Below are positions 7,492 to 17,463 of a stretch of 64,000 bases of DNA, piece by piece (the stretch's first letter is position 1; each line of letters begins with the position of its first letter). The translations under genes and the position numbers were made by a program. Below the pieces are notes generated by a model. It saw only the letters and a program-made list of their open reading frames with translations. It was not told where the DNA came from and made no database searches. This stretch comes from Stutzerimonas stutzeri RCH2 (lineage in GTDB: Bacteria > Pseudomonadota > Gammaproteobacteria > Pseudomonadales > Pseudomonadaceae), in the NCBI RefSeq assembly GCF_000327065.1, contig NC_019936.1:682001-746000 (forward strand), written 5' to 3'.

Positions 7492-9637
7492 TGAGCGCAG
7501 CCTGGATGCCGACCTGGCTCTCGCACTGACGCTCAATGCGCGGCAATTGCTGCGCGATGTGCCGCTGAAGCTGCTGCTGATGTCGGCAACTCTGGAGGGC
7601 CAGCGCCTCTCGGCTTTGCTCGACGATGCGCCGGTGGTGCGCAGCGAGGGGCGCATGCACCCGGTGGCGCAACGCTGGGGACGCCAGCTGGCACCGGGCG
7701 AGCGCATCGAACCGCGGGTGGTGCAGACGGTGCTGCAGGCGCTGGAAGAGGAGCACGGCAGTGTGCTGGTGTTTCTGCCGGGGCAGGGCGAGATCCGTCG
7801 GGTCAACGAGGCGCTCGCCGATCAGCTGTCGGGCCGCAGCGACATCCTGCTCTGCCCGCTGCATGGCGAGCTGGAACTGGCGCAGCAGCGCGCGGCCATC
7901 GAGCCGGCACCGAGCGGTATGCGCAAGGTGGTGCTGGCGACCAACATCGCCGAGACCAGCCTGACCATCGAAGGCGTGCGCGTGGTGGTGGACGCCGGGT
8001 TGGCGCGGGTGCCGCGCTTCGATCCGGGCAGCGGCATGACGCGCCTGGAGACGCGGCGTATCTCCCGCGCCTCGGCCACGCAGCGCGCCGGTCGCGCCGG
8101 GCGTCTGGAGCCGGGTATCTGCTATCGGCTGTGGTCCGAAGACCAGCACGCCCAGCTGGCAGCCTATGGCGAGGCGGAAATCCTTCAGGCTGATCTGGCC
8201 GGCGTCGCGCTGCAACTGGCGCGCTGGGGCGTCGAGCCGGACGAGTTGGCCTGGCTCGACCGTCCGCCGGCTGCGGCCTACGCCCAGTCCCAGGCGCTGC
8301 TGGAGCGCCTCGGCGCCCTGCTGCGCAATCAGCGCGGCAGCTGGCAACTGACCAGTCACGGCCAGGCCATGGCCGAGCTGCCGGCGCACCCGCGCCTGGC
8401 GCACATGCTGTTGCGCGGGCAGGCCATGGGGGTGGCTGTGTTGGCTGCCGACGTGGCGGCCTTGCTGGTCGAGCGTGACATTCAATCCGGCGGCCAGCGC
8501 GGCGGCGGAGCCGATCTCGCCCTGCGCCTGCATCAGTTGCAGGATGGCCGTGGTGCTGGGGTACAGCGCGTCCGGCAACTGGCCCGGCAGTTTCGCAGCT
8601 TGCTGCGTGGTGCCGCGGCGGCACCAACGGCCGAACTCGATGAGCGACAGGCCCTGGCCGCGCTGCTGGCCTTCGCCTATCCGGACCGCGTCGCCCGGCA
8701 GCGCCGCGAGGGCGGCGGGGGCTATCGGCTGGCCAACGGCCGCGCGGCGCAGTTCGGCGAGCCGGATGCGCTGATGAAGGAGCCGTGGCTGGTGATTGCC
8801 GAGCTGGGCAGTCATCAGGGTCAGCGCGAGGAACGTATCTATCGCGCCGTCGCGCTGGACCCGATGCTATTCGATGGTCCGCTGGCCGAGCAGGTCGCTC
8901 TGCGCGACGAGCTGGAATGGGATGAGCGTGAGGGTGTGCTGCGTGCCGAGCGGCAGCGGCGGGTCGGTGAGCTGGTGCTGAGCAGCGAGCCGCTGCCATC
9001 GCTGGATGAGGAGGCACGCGGCCGTGCGCTGCTTGGCCTGGTGCGGCGCAAGGGCCTGGAGCTGCTGCCCTGGACGCCGGAGCTGCGCCAGTGGCAGGCG
9101 CGCATCGGCCTGCTGCGTCAGCTCGATCTGGCCCCTGGCAACGACAGCGAATGGCCGGACGTCAGTGACGCCGCCCTGCTGGAACGGCTGGATGACTGGC
9201 TGCTGCCCTATCTGGGCAAGGTCACGCGGCTGGCGCATTTCGCCCAGCTGGATCTCGCCGCGATGCTCGCCACGCTGCTGCCCTGGCCGTTGCCGCAGCG
9301 GCTGGAGGAGCAGGCACCGGTTGCCGTGACGGTGCCGTCCGATTCGCGCATTCGCCTGGACTACAGTGAGCAGCCGCCGGTGCTGGCGGTGCGTCTGCAG
9401 GAGCTGTTCGGCCTGGCCGACACGCCGCGCATCGCCGCTGGCCGGCAGGTCGTCAAGCTGCACCTGCTTTCGCCAGCGCGGCGGCCAGTGCAGGTCACCC
9501 AGGATCTGGCGAGTTTCTGGGCCAACACCTATGCCGAGGTGAAGAAGGATCTGAAAGGGCGCTACCCCAAGCACTACTGGCCGGACGACCCGCTGATCGC
9601 CGAGCCCACCGCGCGAGCCAAGCCGCGCGGGCAGTAG
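7492..9637 (+). pseudogene. hrpB: HrpB helicase, 5'-truncated copy
   Basis: This frame of just over 700 codons matches HrpB from the end of motif II (ERSLDADL) to the C-terminus. It contains SATLEG (motif III), VFLPGQGEIRR, TNIAETSLTIEGV and QRAGRAGR. The nucleotide-binding motif I and most of motif II, about the first 120 residues, are missing because the island abuts at 7491/7492. An ATG at 7487 lies in island sequence and has no ribosome binding site. The frame is otherwise uninterrupted for 2.1 kb, so the truncation is recent or some product is still made. It is continuous with the host genes on its right, so this is probably the native 3' part of hrpB. Confidence 0.85.
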
Positions 9638-9639
9638 GC

Positions 9640-10455
9640 TCAGTCCGATGGCAGGCTGAGGTCCTCGCCTGCCGCACGCAATGCTTCGTAGGCCTGGTCC
9701 AGTGCCGTCACGACGGCCTCGGCTTCGCGGGCATGGCGCGAAACGATGAAGTGGATCGGCACCTGGGTCAGGCGCAGGTAGGGCAGCTCTTCCATCTGCA
9801 GCCGTTGGCGGGCCTGCTCCACGGGAATCTGATAGTCCAGCAGATAGTCGCCACGCTTGCGCCGCAGCATTTCCAGCGCGGAAAGATGATTGCTGGTGCG
9901 CAGCAGGCGCAGGTCGAGCGCCGCGTCGTCGAGCAGCGCGTTGATGTTCGGCCAGTAGCTGTAGCCGCCGATCAGAATCAGCGACTTGCCGGCCAGATCG
10001 TCGGGAATGCGCGGCGCCGGTGTACCTGCGCGGTGGTACAGGTTGAGGTTGATCTGACTGAGGGTATGTCGACCCTCCAGCGTATGGGCGGCCAGCCCGG
10101 GTTTGCCGTGGGCGCCAGGCCAGAGATCGATGTTGCCATTCTCCAGCGCGGCGTACAGTCGTGCGCTGGGCAGCGCGCGAAAGCGCACGCCATAGCCGGC
10201 CTGGCGGGCGACGCGCCGGGTCAGCTCGGCCAGTTCGCCACGCGCCGTGCCATAGCCATCGGTGTAGATGGCCGGAGCGAATTCGTAATAGCCGACGTTG
10301 AGGATTCGCTGCGTGCCGGGGTCGGCCATGGCTCCGGCAGGGAGGCCAAGGACGGTGACCAGGGCCAGATACAGAAATGCTTTCAATGGATCGATCGCTG
10401 CCTTGCGCTGTTCTGGCAAGGATGCGCAGACGCAGTCCGGTTGTCCATGCGCCAT
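9640..10455 (-). CDS. periplasmic solute-binding protein, SBP_bac_3 type
   Basis: A 271-residue protein with a hydrophobic signal segment ending near PAGAMADPG. A mature domain of the bacterial solute-binding family 3 fold follows (NVGYYEFAPAIYTDGYG near the start, IPDDLAGKSLILIGGYSYW in the middle). There is no permease or ATPase gene next to it, so it may be an orphan receptor or feed a distant transporter or sensor. It converges on the truncated hrpB with only two bases between stops. The annotated ATG at 10455 gives a rather long pre-signal region, and a later start is possible. Ligand unknown; such proteins often bind polar amino acids. Confidence 0.75.
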   Translation of the reverse strand: MAHGQPDCVCASLPEQRKAAIDPLKAFLYLALVTVLGLPAGAMADPGTQRILNVGYYEFAPAIYTDGYGTARGELAELTRRVARQAGYGVRFRALPSARLYAALENGNIDLWPGAHGKPGLAAHTLEGRHTLSQINLNLYHRAGTPAPRIPDDLAGKSLILIGGYSYWPNINALLDDAALDLRLLRTSNHLSALEMLRRKRGDYLLDYQIPVEQARQRLQMEELPYLRLTQVPIHFIVSRHAREAEAVVTALDQAYEALRAAGEDLSLPSD

Positions 10456-10538
10456 CTTGTTGCGGTGTGAGGAATGTCCGCCTATATCGACCTATGCTCA
10501 GAGCAAGACGTGAAGAATGCGCCAATCAGGAGAACGGC

Positions 10539-11369
10539 ATGCAGCGCAAGGTATTTGATCGCAAGGTATTCGACCGCAAGCTGGTGGTGATCACCGGAGG
10601 TTGTGCCGGCATCGGCCGCGCCCTGGCGGTGCGCATGGCCCAGGCCGGTGCACGGCTGGTGATCTTCGATCTGCAGCAGGACGCGCTGGATGGTCTGGTG
10701 CAGCATCTGGCCGACCACCACAATGCCGAAGCGCTGGGTCTTTGTTGCGACGTCAGCGATGCCGAGGCGGTGCAGCGTGCTATCGCGCTGGTGGTGGAAC
10801 GTTTCGGCGGTATCGATGTGCTGATCAACAATGCCGGCATTACCCATCGCAGCCCGGTGGCCAGCACCAGCCTGGCGGTGTTTCAGCGGGTCATGGCGGT
10901 CAACTTCTACGGCGCGCTGCATTGCACTCAGGCCGCGCTACCGAGCCTGATCGCGCGCAACGGGCAGGTCATCGTGCTCAGCTCGCTGTCGCAATATGCC
11001 CCGGTGCCTAATCGCGCGGCCTACAACGCCAGCAAGCATGCGCTGCACGGCTTGTTCGAAACGCTGCGCGGCGAGCTGAGTGATACCGAGGTAAGCGTCA
11101 TGCTGGTGTGTCCCGGCTATACGGCTACAGACCTGCGCAAACATGTGCTGGTCGGCGATGGCTCCACGGCGCCTTCTCCGGTGCTGGATATCGGTCGGGT
11201 AGCCTCGGCGCAGGATGTGGCCGAGGCGATCTATCAGGGCGCGTTGCGCCGCAAGCGCCTGCTGGTGCTCTCCAACCTCGACTGGAAGGCCCGACTGCTG
11301 GCCCGCTGCTTCCCGCGGCTGTACCAGAACCTGCTGTTGCCGCGGCTGCTGGGCAGCCGCGCGTCGTGA
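10539..11369 (+). CDS. short-chain dehydrogenase/reductase
   Basis: A classical SDR of 276 residues. It has the cofactor motif TGGCAGIGR near residue 20, CDVSD, NNAGI, a catalytic serine in VLSSLSQ and the YNASK active-site motif. Start ATG 10539 was chosen over the longer open frame because AGGAGAA lies just upstream and the SDR fold begins right after it. The N-terminus carries a 15-base tandem duplication (KVFDR twice). The C-terminal ~40 residues are basic and hydrophobic (ARCFPRLYQNLLLPRLLG) and may touch the membrane. Substrate unknown. Confidence 0.88.
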   Translation: MQRKVFDRKVFDRKLVVITGGCAGIGRALAVRMAQAGARLVIFDLQQDALDGLVQHLADHHNAEALGLCCDVSDAEAVQRAIALVVERFGGIDVLINNAGITHRSPVASTSLAVFQRVMAVNFYGALHCTQAALPSLIARNGQVIVLSSLSQYAPVPNRAAYNASKHALHGLFETLRGELSDTEVSVMLVCPGYTATDLRKHVLVGDGSTAPSPVLDIGRVASAQDVAEAIYQGALRRKRLLVLSNLDWKARLLARCFPRLYQNLLLPRLLGSRAS

Positions 11370-11379
11370 CCTGTCTCGA

Positions 11380-11808
11380 TTAGCCTGCGGTACCGTAGAG
11401 CTGCTGCATCAACGCCATATCCCAATACGACGCCTCGATCTTGTGGCCGTCCAGATCGCGAACGAAACAGCCATAGTAAGGCTCGCCATATTCCGGACGT
11501 GGGCCGGGCGCGCCTTCATCGATGCCCCCTGCGGCAACTGCCGCCCGATGGAAGGCGTCCACCTCCGCCGGGTTCGCGGCAAAGAAGCCGACATGGGTGC
11601 CGTTGCCCACGGATGCCGTGCCGCCGTCGAAGGGTCGCTGAATCCAGAATTCCGGAAATTCGCGACCCCAGGAAACTGCGCCGGGGTGTTCGAGGATGCG
11701 CTTGCAACCAAGGGTGGCGAGGACCTGGTCATAGAACGCAACCGCTTCGTCGAAGCGGTTGCTGCCCAGGGAAATGTGCGAAAGGATGCTTGGGTTCGTT
11801 TCGGCCAT
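11380..11808 (-). CDS. glyoxalase/bleomycin-resistance fold (VOC) protein
   Basis: A 142-residue single-domain vicinal-oxygen-chelate protein. It starts ISLGSNRFDEAVAFYDQVL, typical of the beta-alpha-beta module, and ends VRDLDGHKIEASYWD, with the usual metal-ligand glutamate. ATG 11808 is preceded by AGGAG at good spacing; the longer upstream frame is low-complexity and rejected. Such proteins include lactoylglutathione lyase-like enzymes, but the specific reaction cannot be inferred. It converges with the SDR gene. Confidence 0.85.
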   Translation of the reverse strand: MAETNPSILSHISLGSNRFDEAVAFYDQVLATLGCKRILEHPGAVSWGREFPEFWIQRPFDGGTASVGNGTHVGFFAANPAEVDAFHRAAVAAGGIDEGAPGPRPEYGEPYYGCFVRDLDGHKIEASYWDMALMQQLYGTAG

Positions 11809-11884
11809 GACGCTGTCTCCTGATGTGGCGGGAGCAAGCCTAGCAGTCGCCGGGCGCCTGGCCAGGGTGTCAGCCGAACGGGGC

Positions 11885-12565
11885 TCAGCCAGCGTCCGTT
11901 TCCCGCACGCTCGGCTCGCTACAGAGCATGAAGCAGCGGAACAGCATGATCGTTGGCAGCAGCTGCAGCAGGCCGACGACGCCATCCAGCAGCATTCGCG
12001 GCAACAGCGGTGGCGTCTCGTCGGCGAACAGCTGGGCGGCGATCCAGACTTCGAGTATCCAGACCGGCAACAGCACGGTCATCACGCAGCCGAGTACCAA
12101 CAGGAAATGCCCTCGGGTCATGACGAAGCTCTGCTTCAGTGCCGCCAGTGGCGACAGACCGCGCAGTACCAGCAGGTACTCGGCGAAGGCGATCTTGACC
12201 ATCACCCAGATGCCCGGCAGCACGAACAGCGAGGCGCCAAGCAGGATCAGCAGCGAGCCCAGCCCCGAAAGCACGGCCAATGCTGGCCACAGTGGCAATG
12301 CCCGGGCATAGACCGCGCCTAGCGCCGGATCATGACCACGGCTGCGCGCGTCGAGAAAGAGGATCAGTGCGCCCACGTACAGCGGGTAGAAGATCAGGCC
12401 TACCAGCAGGTCCAGGGCGGGCGGTGCGTCGTTGCCGAGCCAGTGATCGAGTGCCACGCGGGTGAGGCTTTCCAGCAGGATCAGCGGCAGGCAGAGCCGG
12501 ACGATGGTCAGGAAATGGCGGGAGTAGAAGAACCAGGCGTCGCGCAGGATGGCAAGAACGTTCAT
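11885..12565 (-). CDS. YciC/UPF0259-type inner-membrane protein
   Basis: A 226-residue polytopic membrane protein with about five to six hydrophobic helices. It starts MNVLAILRDAWFFYSRHF, a pattern typical of the YciC family of uncharacterised membrane proteins. ATG 12565 was chosen because the upstream extension is hydrophilic and unlike the family. It is divergent from the NYN-domain gene with a ~116-base shared upstream region. Function unknown. Confidence 0.8.
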   Translation of the reverse strand: MNVLAILRDAWFFYSRHFLTIVRLCLPLILLESLTRVALDHWLGNDAPPALDLLVGLIFYPLYVGALILFLDARSRGHDPALGAVYARALPLWPALAVLSGLGSLLILLGASLFVLPGIWVMVKIAFAEYLLVLRGLSPLAALKQSFVMTRGHFLLVLGCVMTVLLPVWILEVWIAAQLFADETPPLLPRMLLDGVVGLLQLLPTIMLFRCFMLCSEPSVRETDAG

Positions 12566-12681
12566 TGCAGACCGAAAGTGAGGGATCGATTCGGGGCGCC
12601 ACTGTAACGGATGTGGTCGGGGCGGGACATGCGCGATTTCGCCGTCCATACTGGTGGCCCATTCCAGATCCAGGCTGCCGC

Positions 12682-13158
12682 GTGAAGAAGATTGCCCTGT
12701 TCGCCGATGTGCAGAACCTCTACTACACCGTGCGTCAGGCCCATGGCTGCCACTTCAATTACTCGGCGCTGTGGGCCGACGTCAGCCGCCGCGGCACTAT
12801 CGTCGAAGCCTATGCCTACGCCATCGAGCGTGGCGATGCGCGGCAGCAGCAGTTCCAGCAGATCCTGCGCAACCTTGGCTTCACGGTGAAGCTCAAGCCC
12901 TACATCCAGCGCAGCGACGGCTCGGCCAAGGGCGACTGGGACGTGGGCATTACCATCGATGTGCTGGACGCGGCGTCACGGGTCGACGAAGTGGTGCTGG
13001 CGTCCGGTGACGGTGATTTCGACCTGCTGCTCGAGCGAGTGCGGGCCGGCGGCGCCGAAGCGACCGCCTATGGCGTGCCGGGGCTCACCGCGCAGTCACT
13101 GATCCGCGCTGCGACGCGTTACGTGCCGATCGAGGGTGATTTGTTGTTGCGTGGCTGA
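12682..13158 (+). CDS. NYN (LabA/DUF88) domain putative ribonuclease
   Basis: A 158-residue protein starting at GTG 12682 (VKKIALFADVQNLYY). It has the NYN/PIN-like pattern of acidic residues: FADVQN near the N-terminus, KGDWDVGITID in the middle and VLASGDGDFDLLLER later. These would coordinate the metal of a small nuclease fold. The family is called LabA-like or DUF88 and is thought to act on RNA. GTG is preferred because the fold begins immediately there and the upstream frame shows no homology. No partner gene adjoins it. Confidence 0.82.
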   Translation: MKKIALFADVQNLYYTVRQAHGCHFNYSALWADVSRRGTIVEAYAYAIERGDARQQQFQQILRNLGFTVKLKPYIQRSDGSAKGDWDVGITIDVLDAASRVDEVVLASGDGDFDLLLERVRAGGAEATAYGVPGLTAQSLIRAATRYVPIEGDLLLRG

Positions 13159-13217
13159 AATCCGCCGCTTTGAGAGAACGGGATTGGCTGCCAACGGGGC
13201 GACTCGGAGTGGCCAGT

Positions 13218-13416
13218 GTAGGGTGGATGACGTTCCACCCATCCACCGCAGCGCCGTAACGCGGCGTCGCTTCTCGCTACGACTCAAGTGCGTGTGGCGT
13301 ATACACGGTGGATGGTCACCCGTGGAAAATGCTGCGCAGTTTTCCACCCTACTTTCTGGCGAACAGGCGCGTCGGATACCGGTGACGTAGGGTGGATGAC
13401 GCTCCACCCATCCACC
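13218..13416. repeat. intergenic repeat cluster: two 30-bp direct repeats around a hairpin
   Basis: Two copies of a 30-base unit (GTAGGGTGGATGACG, then a TT/CT difference region, then CCACCCATCCACC) lie at 13218-13247 and 13387-13416 and differ at one base. Between them, 13322-13347 is a hairpin (GTGGAAAA ... TTTTCCAC) followed by CCTAC, the complement of the repeat's GTAGG. The cluster fills the gap between the convergent NYN and dxs genes. The same hairpin recurs at 46714 and 54207, so it belongs to a dispersed REP-like family. Confidence 0.75.
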
Positions 13417-13425
13417 AAAACGACG

Positions 13426-15324
13426 TCAGGCTTTGCCGAGTGTCGCCAGGCGCTTGCGCACCGCGGCTTCGATGCCGGCCGCATCCAGGCCGCACTCGGC
13501 GAGCATTTCGCTGGGTTTGGCGTGTTCGACGTAGTAGTCCGGCAGGCCCAGGTGCAGCAACGGCTTGAGAATGCTTTCGCCGGTGAGGAACTCGGCGACT
13601 GCGCTGCCGGCACCGCCCATGATGCTGTTTTCCTCGACCGTCACCAGCAGCTCGTGACTGCCCGCCAGTTCGCGTAGCAGGGCTTCGTCCAGTGGTTTGA
13701 CGAAACGCATGTCGACGACCGTGGCGTCCAGCGCCTCGCCGACCTGCATTGCCTCCGGCAGCTGCACGCCGAATACCAGCAAGGCGATCTTGCTGCCCTG
13801 GCGGCGGACTACAGCCTTGCCGATCTCCAGCGGTTCCAGCCCGGGCTCGATGGCGGCGTTGGGGCCGCTACCGCGCGGGTAGCGCACCGCGGCCGGGCCT
13901 TCGAAGTGATAGCCGGTGGTGAGCATGCGGCGCATCTCGTTCTCGTCGCTGGGCGTCATCACCAGCATGCCGGGGATGCAGCGCAGGTAGGACAGATCGA
14001 AGCTGCCGGCGTGGGTCGGGCCGTCTTCGCCGACCAGTCCGGCACGGTCGATGGCGAACAGCACGTCGAGATTCTGCACCGCGACGTCGTGGATCAGCTG
14101 ATCGTAAGCGCGCTGGAGGAAGGTCGAATAGATCGCCACCACCGGCTTCATGCCTTCGCAGGCCATGCCGGCCGCCAGCGTCACCGCGTGTTGCTCAGCG
14201 ATGGCGACGTCGAAGTAACGCTGCGGATAGCGCTCGCTGAAGGCCACCAGGTCCGAGCCTTCCTTCATCGCCGGGGTGATGCCGGTCAGGCGCGGGTCGG
14301 CGGCGGCCATGGCGCACAGCCACTGGCCGAACACATTGGAGTACTTGGGCCCTGAGGGCTTCTTCGGTTTGACCGGGGCGCCGACCGGCTCGAGCTTGCT
14401 GATCGCATGCCAGGTGATCGGGTCGGCCTCGGCGGGTGCGAAGCCCTTGCCTTTCTTGGTCACCACGTGGAGGAACTGCGGACCGTCGAGGTCGCGCATG
14501 TTGCGCAGGGTGGCGATCAGCGTCGGTAGGTCATGGCCGTCGATGGGACCGATGTAGTTCCAACCCAGCTCCTCGAACAGCGTGCCGGGGACCAGCATGC
14601 CCTTGGCGTACTCCTCGGTGCGGCGGGCGATTTCCCAGGCGCCCGGCAGGCGCGAGAGGATCTTCTTGCTGCCTTCGCGCATGCTGGAATATGTGCGGCT
14701 GGAGAGAATCTTGGCCAGGTAGTTGGACAGCCCGCCGACATTGCGCGAGATCGACATGTCGTTGTCGTTGAGCACCACCAGCATGTTGGCGCCGACTTCC
14801 GGGGCGTGGTTGAGCGCCTCGAAGGCCATGCCGGCGGTCAGGGCGCCATCGCCGATCACCGCGATGGACTTGCGCTGCTCGCCTTTCAGACGGGCGGCGA
14901 CCGCCATGCCCAGGGCGGCGCTGATCGAGGTGCTGGAATGGCCGACGCCGAAGGTGTCGTATTCGCTCTCCGAGCGGCGCGGGAAGGCGGCCAGGCCTTC
15001 CTTCTGGCGCAGCGTACCCATGCGCTCACGGCGGCCGGTGAGAATCTTGTGCGGATAGGCCTGATGGCCGACGTCCCACACCAGCCGGTCGTCCGGGGTG
15101 TCGTAGACGTAGTGCAGGGCGATGGTCAGCTCGATCACGCCGAGGCCGGCGCCGAAGTGCCCGCCGGTGCGGCCGACGCTGTACAGCAGCTCCTGGCGCA
15201 ATTCGTTGGCAAGCTCTTCGAGTTCCGCTTCGCCCAGTCGACGCAGCTGTTCGGGAGTCGCCGCTCGGTCAAGAACGGGCGTCGTGGGGCGAACCCGAGG
15301 GATCTCGTGAAAAGTCTTGGGCAT
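13426..15324 (-). CDS. dxs: 1-deoxy-D-xylulose-5-phosphate synthase
   Basis: A 632-residue, full-length DXS, the thiamine-diphosphate enzyme that condenses pyruvate and glyceraldehyde 3-phosphate in the first step of the MEP isoprenoid pathway. Visible features are [17 protein letters not shown] near residue 85, the ThDP/Mg motif GDGALTAG with LNDNDMSIS about 30 residues on, and the transketolase-type [11 protein letters not shown] and [12 protein letters not shown] segments. It is the third gene after xseB and ispA, 109 bases behind ispA, which is the usual order in Pseudomonas. The gene ends next to an intergenic repeat cluster. Confidence 0.98.
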   Translation of the reverse strand: MPKTFHEIPRVRPTTPVLDRAATPEQLRRLGEAELEELANELRQELLYSVGRTGGHFGAGLGVIELTIALHYVYDTPDDRLVWDVGHQAYPHKILTGRRERMGTLRQKEGLAAFPRRSESEYDTFGVGHSSTSISAALGMAVAARLKGEQRKSIAVIGDGALTAGMAFEALNHAPEVGANMLVVLNDNDMSISRNVGGLSNYLAKILSSRTYSSMREGSKKILSRLPGAWEIARRTEEYAKGMLVPGTLFEELGWNYIGPIDGHDLPTLIATLRNMRDLDGPQFLHVVTKKGKGFAPAEADPITWHAISKLEPVGAPVKPKKPSGPKYSNVFGQWLCAMAAADPRLTGITPAMKEGSDLVAFSERYPQRYFDVAIAEQHAVTLAAGMACEGMKPVVAIYSTFLQRAYDQLIHDVAVQNLDVLFAIDRAGLVGEDGPTHAGSFDLSYLRCIPGMLVMTPSDENEMRRMLTTGYHFEGPAAVRYPRGSGPNAAIEPGLEPLEIGKAVVRRQGSKIALLVFGVQLPEAMQVGEALDATVVDMRFVKPLDEALLRELAGSHELLVTVEENSIMGGAGSAVAEFLTGESILKPLLHLGLPDYYVEHAKPSEMLAECGLDAAGIEAAVRKRLATLGKA

Positions 15325-15433
15325 CAGGCGGATCGTTGTTGTTGAAAAAAGAGCGGCAGTTTACCCGATGGGCCCTTCGATAAGAACGGCCCTGGGTCCG
15401 GTAGGGGTTTGACTGCGTTCGACGCGAAAACGC

Positions 15434-16324
15434 TCAGTTGCGTCGTTCGACGATGTAGCGCGCCAGCTCGCGCAGCGGCTCGGCGGCGATATCGAACGGC
15501 CGCAGGGCGTGCAGCGCCTGGTCGCGTAGCTCCAGCGCATAGGCCTTGGCCGCGTCCATGCCGAGCAGCGCCGGGTAGGTCGGTTTGTCCCTCGCGATAT
15601 CGGCGCCCTGGTGCTTGCCGAGGGTCGCGGTGTCGCTTTCGACGTCGAGAATGTCGTCCTGGACCTGAAAGGCCAGGCCGATGGCGCGGGCGTACTGGCT
15701 CAGCGAGGCGAGGTTGTCGGCATCGGCACGGCCACTGGCGAGGGCGCCGAGCTGCACGCTGGCTTCGATCAGCGCGCCGGTCTTGTGCCGGTGCATAAGC
15801 TCCAGCGCGTCGCGATCGAGCTTGAGGCCGACCGAACCGAGGTCGATGGCTTGCCCGCCGACCATACCGGCGGGCCCGGCGGCGCGGGCCAGCACGGCGA
15901 ACATGCGCAGGCGCAGCGTGGCGTCCTGCGGGTTGTGCGCGGCCTGGGCCATGGCCTCGAAAGCGAGACTCTGCAGGCCGTCGCCGGCGAGGATGGCGCA
16001 GGCCTCGTCGAACGCCTTGTGCGTGGTGGGTTGGCCGCGGCGCAGGTCGTCGTCGTCCATGGCCGGCAGGTCGTCGTGCACCAGCGAGTAGGCGTGGATA
16101 AGCTCGACGGCGCAGGCCGCGCCGTCAGCGCTGGCCTTGTCGCCATTCAGCGCCTCGCAGGCGGCGTAGACCAGCAGTGGGCGGACGCGCTTGCCGCCGT
16201 TCATCACGCTGTAGCGCATGGCCTGGTAGAGCCGCTCGAGCTGCGGCAGCGGCGCGACGAAGAGGGTTTCGAGGCAGCCGTCGACGCGCTGCTGACAGCT
16301 TTTCTGGTAGTCGCCGATCATCAT
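15434..16324 (-). CDS. ispA: farnesyl diphosphate synthase
   Basis: A 296-residue all-helical prenyl synthase that makes farnesyl diphosphate from IPP and DMAPP/GPP. The first aspartate-rich motif is [17 protein letters not shown], the second is [20 protein letters not shown] binds IPP. Two tandem ATGs occur, and the first (16324) overlaps the xseB stop as ATGA, which supports translational coupling. It supplies the precursor chain for undecaprenyl phosphate and ubiquinone, matching its place between xseB and dxs. Confidence 0.97.
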   Translation of the reverse strand: MMIGDYQKSCQQRVDGCLETLFVAPLPQLERLYQAMRYSVMNGGKRVRPLLVYAACEALNGDKASADGAACAVELIHAYSLVHDDLPAMDDDDLRRGQPTTHKAFDEACAILAGDGLQSLAFEAMAQAAHNPQDATLRLRMFAVLARAAGPAGMVGGQAIDLGSVGLKLDRDALELMHRHKTGALIEASVQLGALASGRADADNLASLSQYARAIGLAFQVQDDILDVESDTATLGKHQGADIARDKPTYPALLGMDAAKAYALELRDQALHALRPFDIAAEPLRELARYIVERRN

Positions 16325-16563
16325 GCTTCGGGGTCCGACTCGAAGGGGGCTTCCTGCAGACTGCCGTCGCGTTCCAGCAGGATCTGTACCTTCTGCTCGG
16401 CCTGGCTCAGCGCAGCCTGGCAATCGCGGGTCAGGCCGATGCCCTGTTCGAAGCAGGTCAGCGAATCTTCCAGCGACAGCTCGCCGCTTTCCAGGCGCTC
16501 GACCAGCTGTTGCAGCTCGGCGAGGGATTGTTCGAAATCGAGGGCAGCTTTCTTGCGGGCCAT
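16321..16563 (-). CDS. xseB: exodeoxyribonuclease VII small subunit
   Basis: An 80-residue, helical protein with the XseB pattern: [26 protein letters not shown], then [25 protein letters not shown]. It forms exonuclease VII with the large subunit XseA, encoded elsewhere, and degrades single-stranded DNA. It is first in the xseB-ispA-dxs operon and its stop overlaps the ispA start. Confidence 0.96.
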   Translation of the reverse strand: MARKKAALDFEQSLAELQQLVERLESGELSLEDSLTCFEQGIGLTRDCQAALSQAEQKVQILLERDGSLQEAPFESDPEA

Positions 16564-16701
16564 GCGGGAACCTGTCGTCGGCGGCAGTCGGAAACGGGCG
16601 CGACATTAGCAAAGAAACGACCGCGGCAGCCACAAGGTTCGCCCGCCTGATGTGTATCCACCTGCGTAAGGTGGCGGGATGCTGCCTGAGGCCAGCGTGC
16701 G

Positions 16702-17463
16702 CTAGCCATGTTGCTCGCGCAGGCGTCGAGAGCGCTCGGCAAGCGGCAGCTTCGGGCAGCTGTCGCAGAGCTCACCGTCGGCGCGGCGGAAATGCTGACA
16801 GCAGGCCTTTCGCTGCAAGCCGAGACGGGTGCCGCCATCTTCCAGCTGCACCGCCAGCAGGCCGCTGGCGCCGCGCATGGCGCAGGCGTCCAGCCAGGCA
16901 TCGGCGCAACGGCAGAGCTGCAGGTTGCCGCAACCATCGGTCCGTAGCGTGTGCAGCAGCGCGGCCATCACGCAGTCCGCGGCGAGGCGTTGCGCCAGCT
17001 TCGGATGCAGCCCGAGCAAGGTGCCGCAAGCCGCGTGGGCCTGCTCGCAGAAGTGGCGGATCTGCTGCCCGGCATGCCGCAGCAGCCGCGGAGAATCGGC
17101 ACGCAACGGCTGGTGGGCCGGCAGGCAGAAACCGGCGACGAAGCCCTGCTCAACACCTTGCGCCATACCGTCCAGGCAGGGCGCCTGGCCATCGAGCTGT
17201 ACGGCCAGCACCTGCAGATAGATCGGCTGCCAGACCAGCAGCGTCCAGCAGCGCGCCGCCCAGTAGTGCCGGCCCGCTGCCGGATGCGCCGCCTGCCAGT
17301 GCGCCAGCAGGGCGGCCAGCGACTGCGGGCGATCGAGCATCAACTCGTCGGGCCTCGGCGAGCCAACCCGCCCGTCCAGCCCCGGCAGAGCGCCACGTAC
17401 CCGCAGCAACAGGTCGTTCAGTCCATCGTCTTGCGCCCAGCGTGCTTCAGCGTTCCGGTGCAT
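16702..17463 (-). CDS. siderophore ferric-iron reductase, FhuF-like [2Fe-2S] protein
   Basis: A 253-residue cytoplasmic protein whose C-terminus carries the FhuF-type cluster motif, CC at ACCQHF followed ten residues later by CDSCP. That gives the four cysteines for a [2Fe-2S] centre. FhuF-like proteins reduce iron in imported hydroxamate siderophores to release it. The gene overlaps the end of the NIS synthetase gene by 17 bases and is the last gene of the siderophore operon, so it likely handles the iron complex of the molecule made by the operon. Confidence 0.88.
   Translation of the reverse strand: MHRNAEARWAQDDGLNDLLLRVRGALPGLDGRVGSPRPDELMLDRPQSLAALLAHWQAAHPAAGRHYWAARCWTLLVWQPIYLQVLAVQLDGQAPCLDGMAQGVEQGFVAGFCLPAHQPLRADSPRLLRHAGQQIRHFCEQAHAACGTLLGLHPKLAQRLAADCVMAALLHTLRTDGCGNLQLCRCADAWLDACAMRGASGLLAVQLEDGGTRLGLQRKACCQHFRRADGELCDSCPKLPLAERSRRLREQHG

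Noticed and set aside
7451..8815. Long open frames opposite hrpB, such as 454 residues on the minus strand
   Set aside because: High-GC antisense shadow; composition is Gln/Arg/His-rich with no domain, while the plus frame has clear helicase motifs.
13159..13425. Repeat cluster as a CRISPR array
   Set aside because: Only two direct repeats 139 bases apart with a palindrome between them, no regular spacers and no cas genes.
16657..16673. CCACCT/AGGTGG hairpin after the ferric reductase gene as terminator
   Set aside because: Short stem and no T-run; not enough to call.
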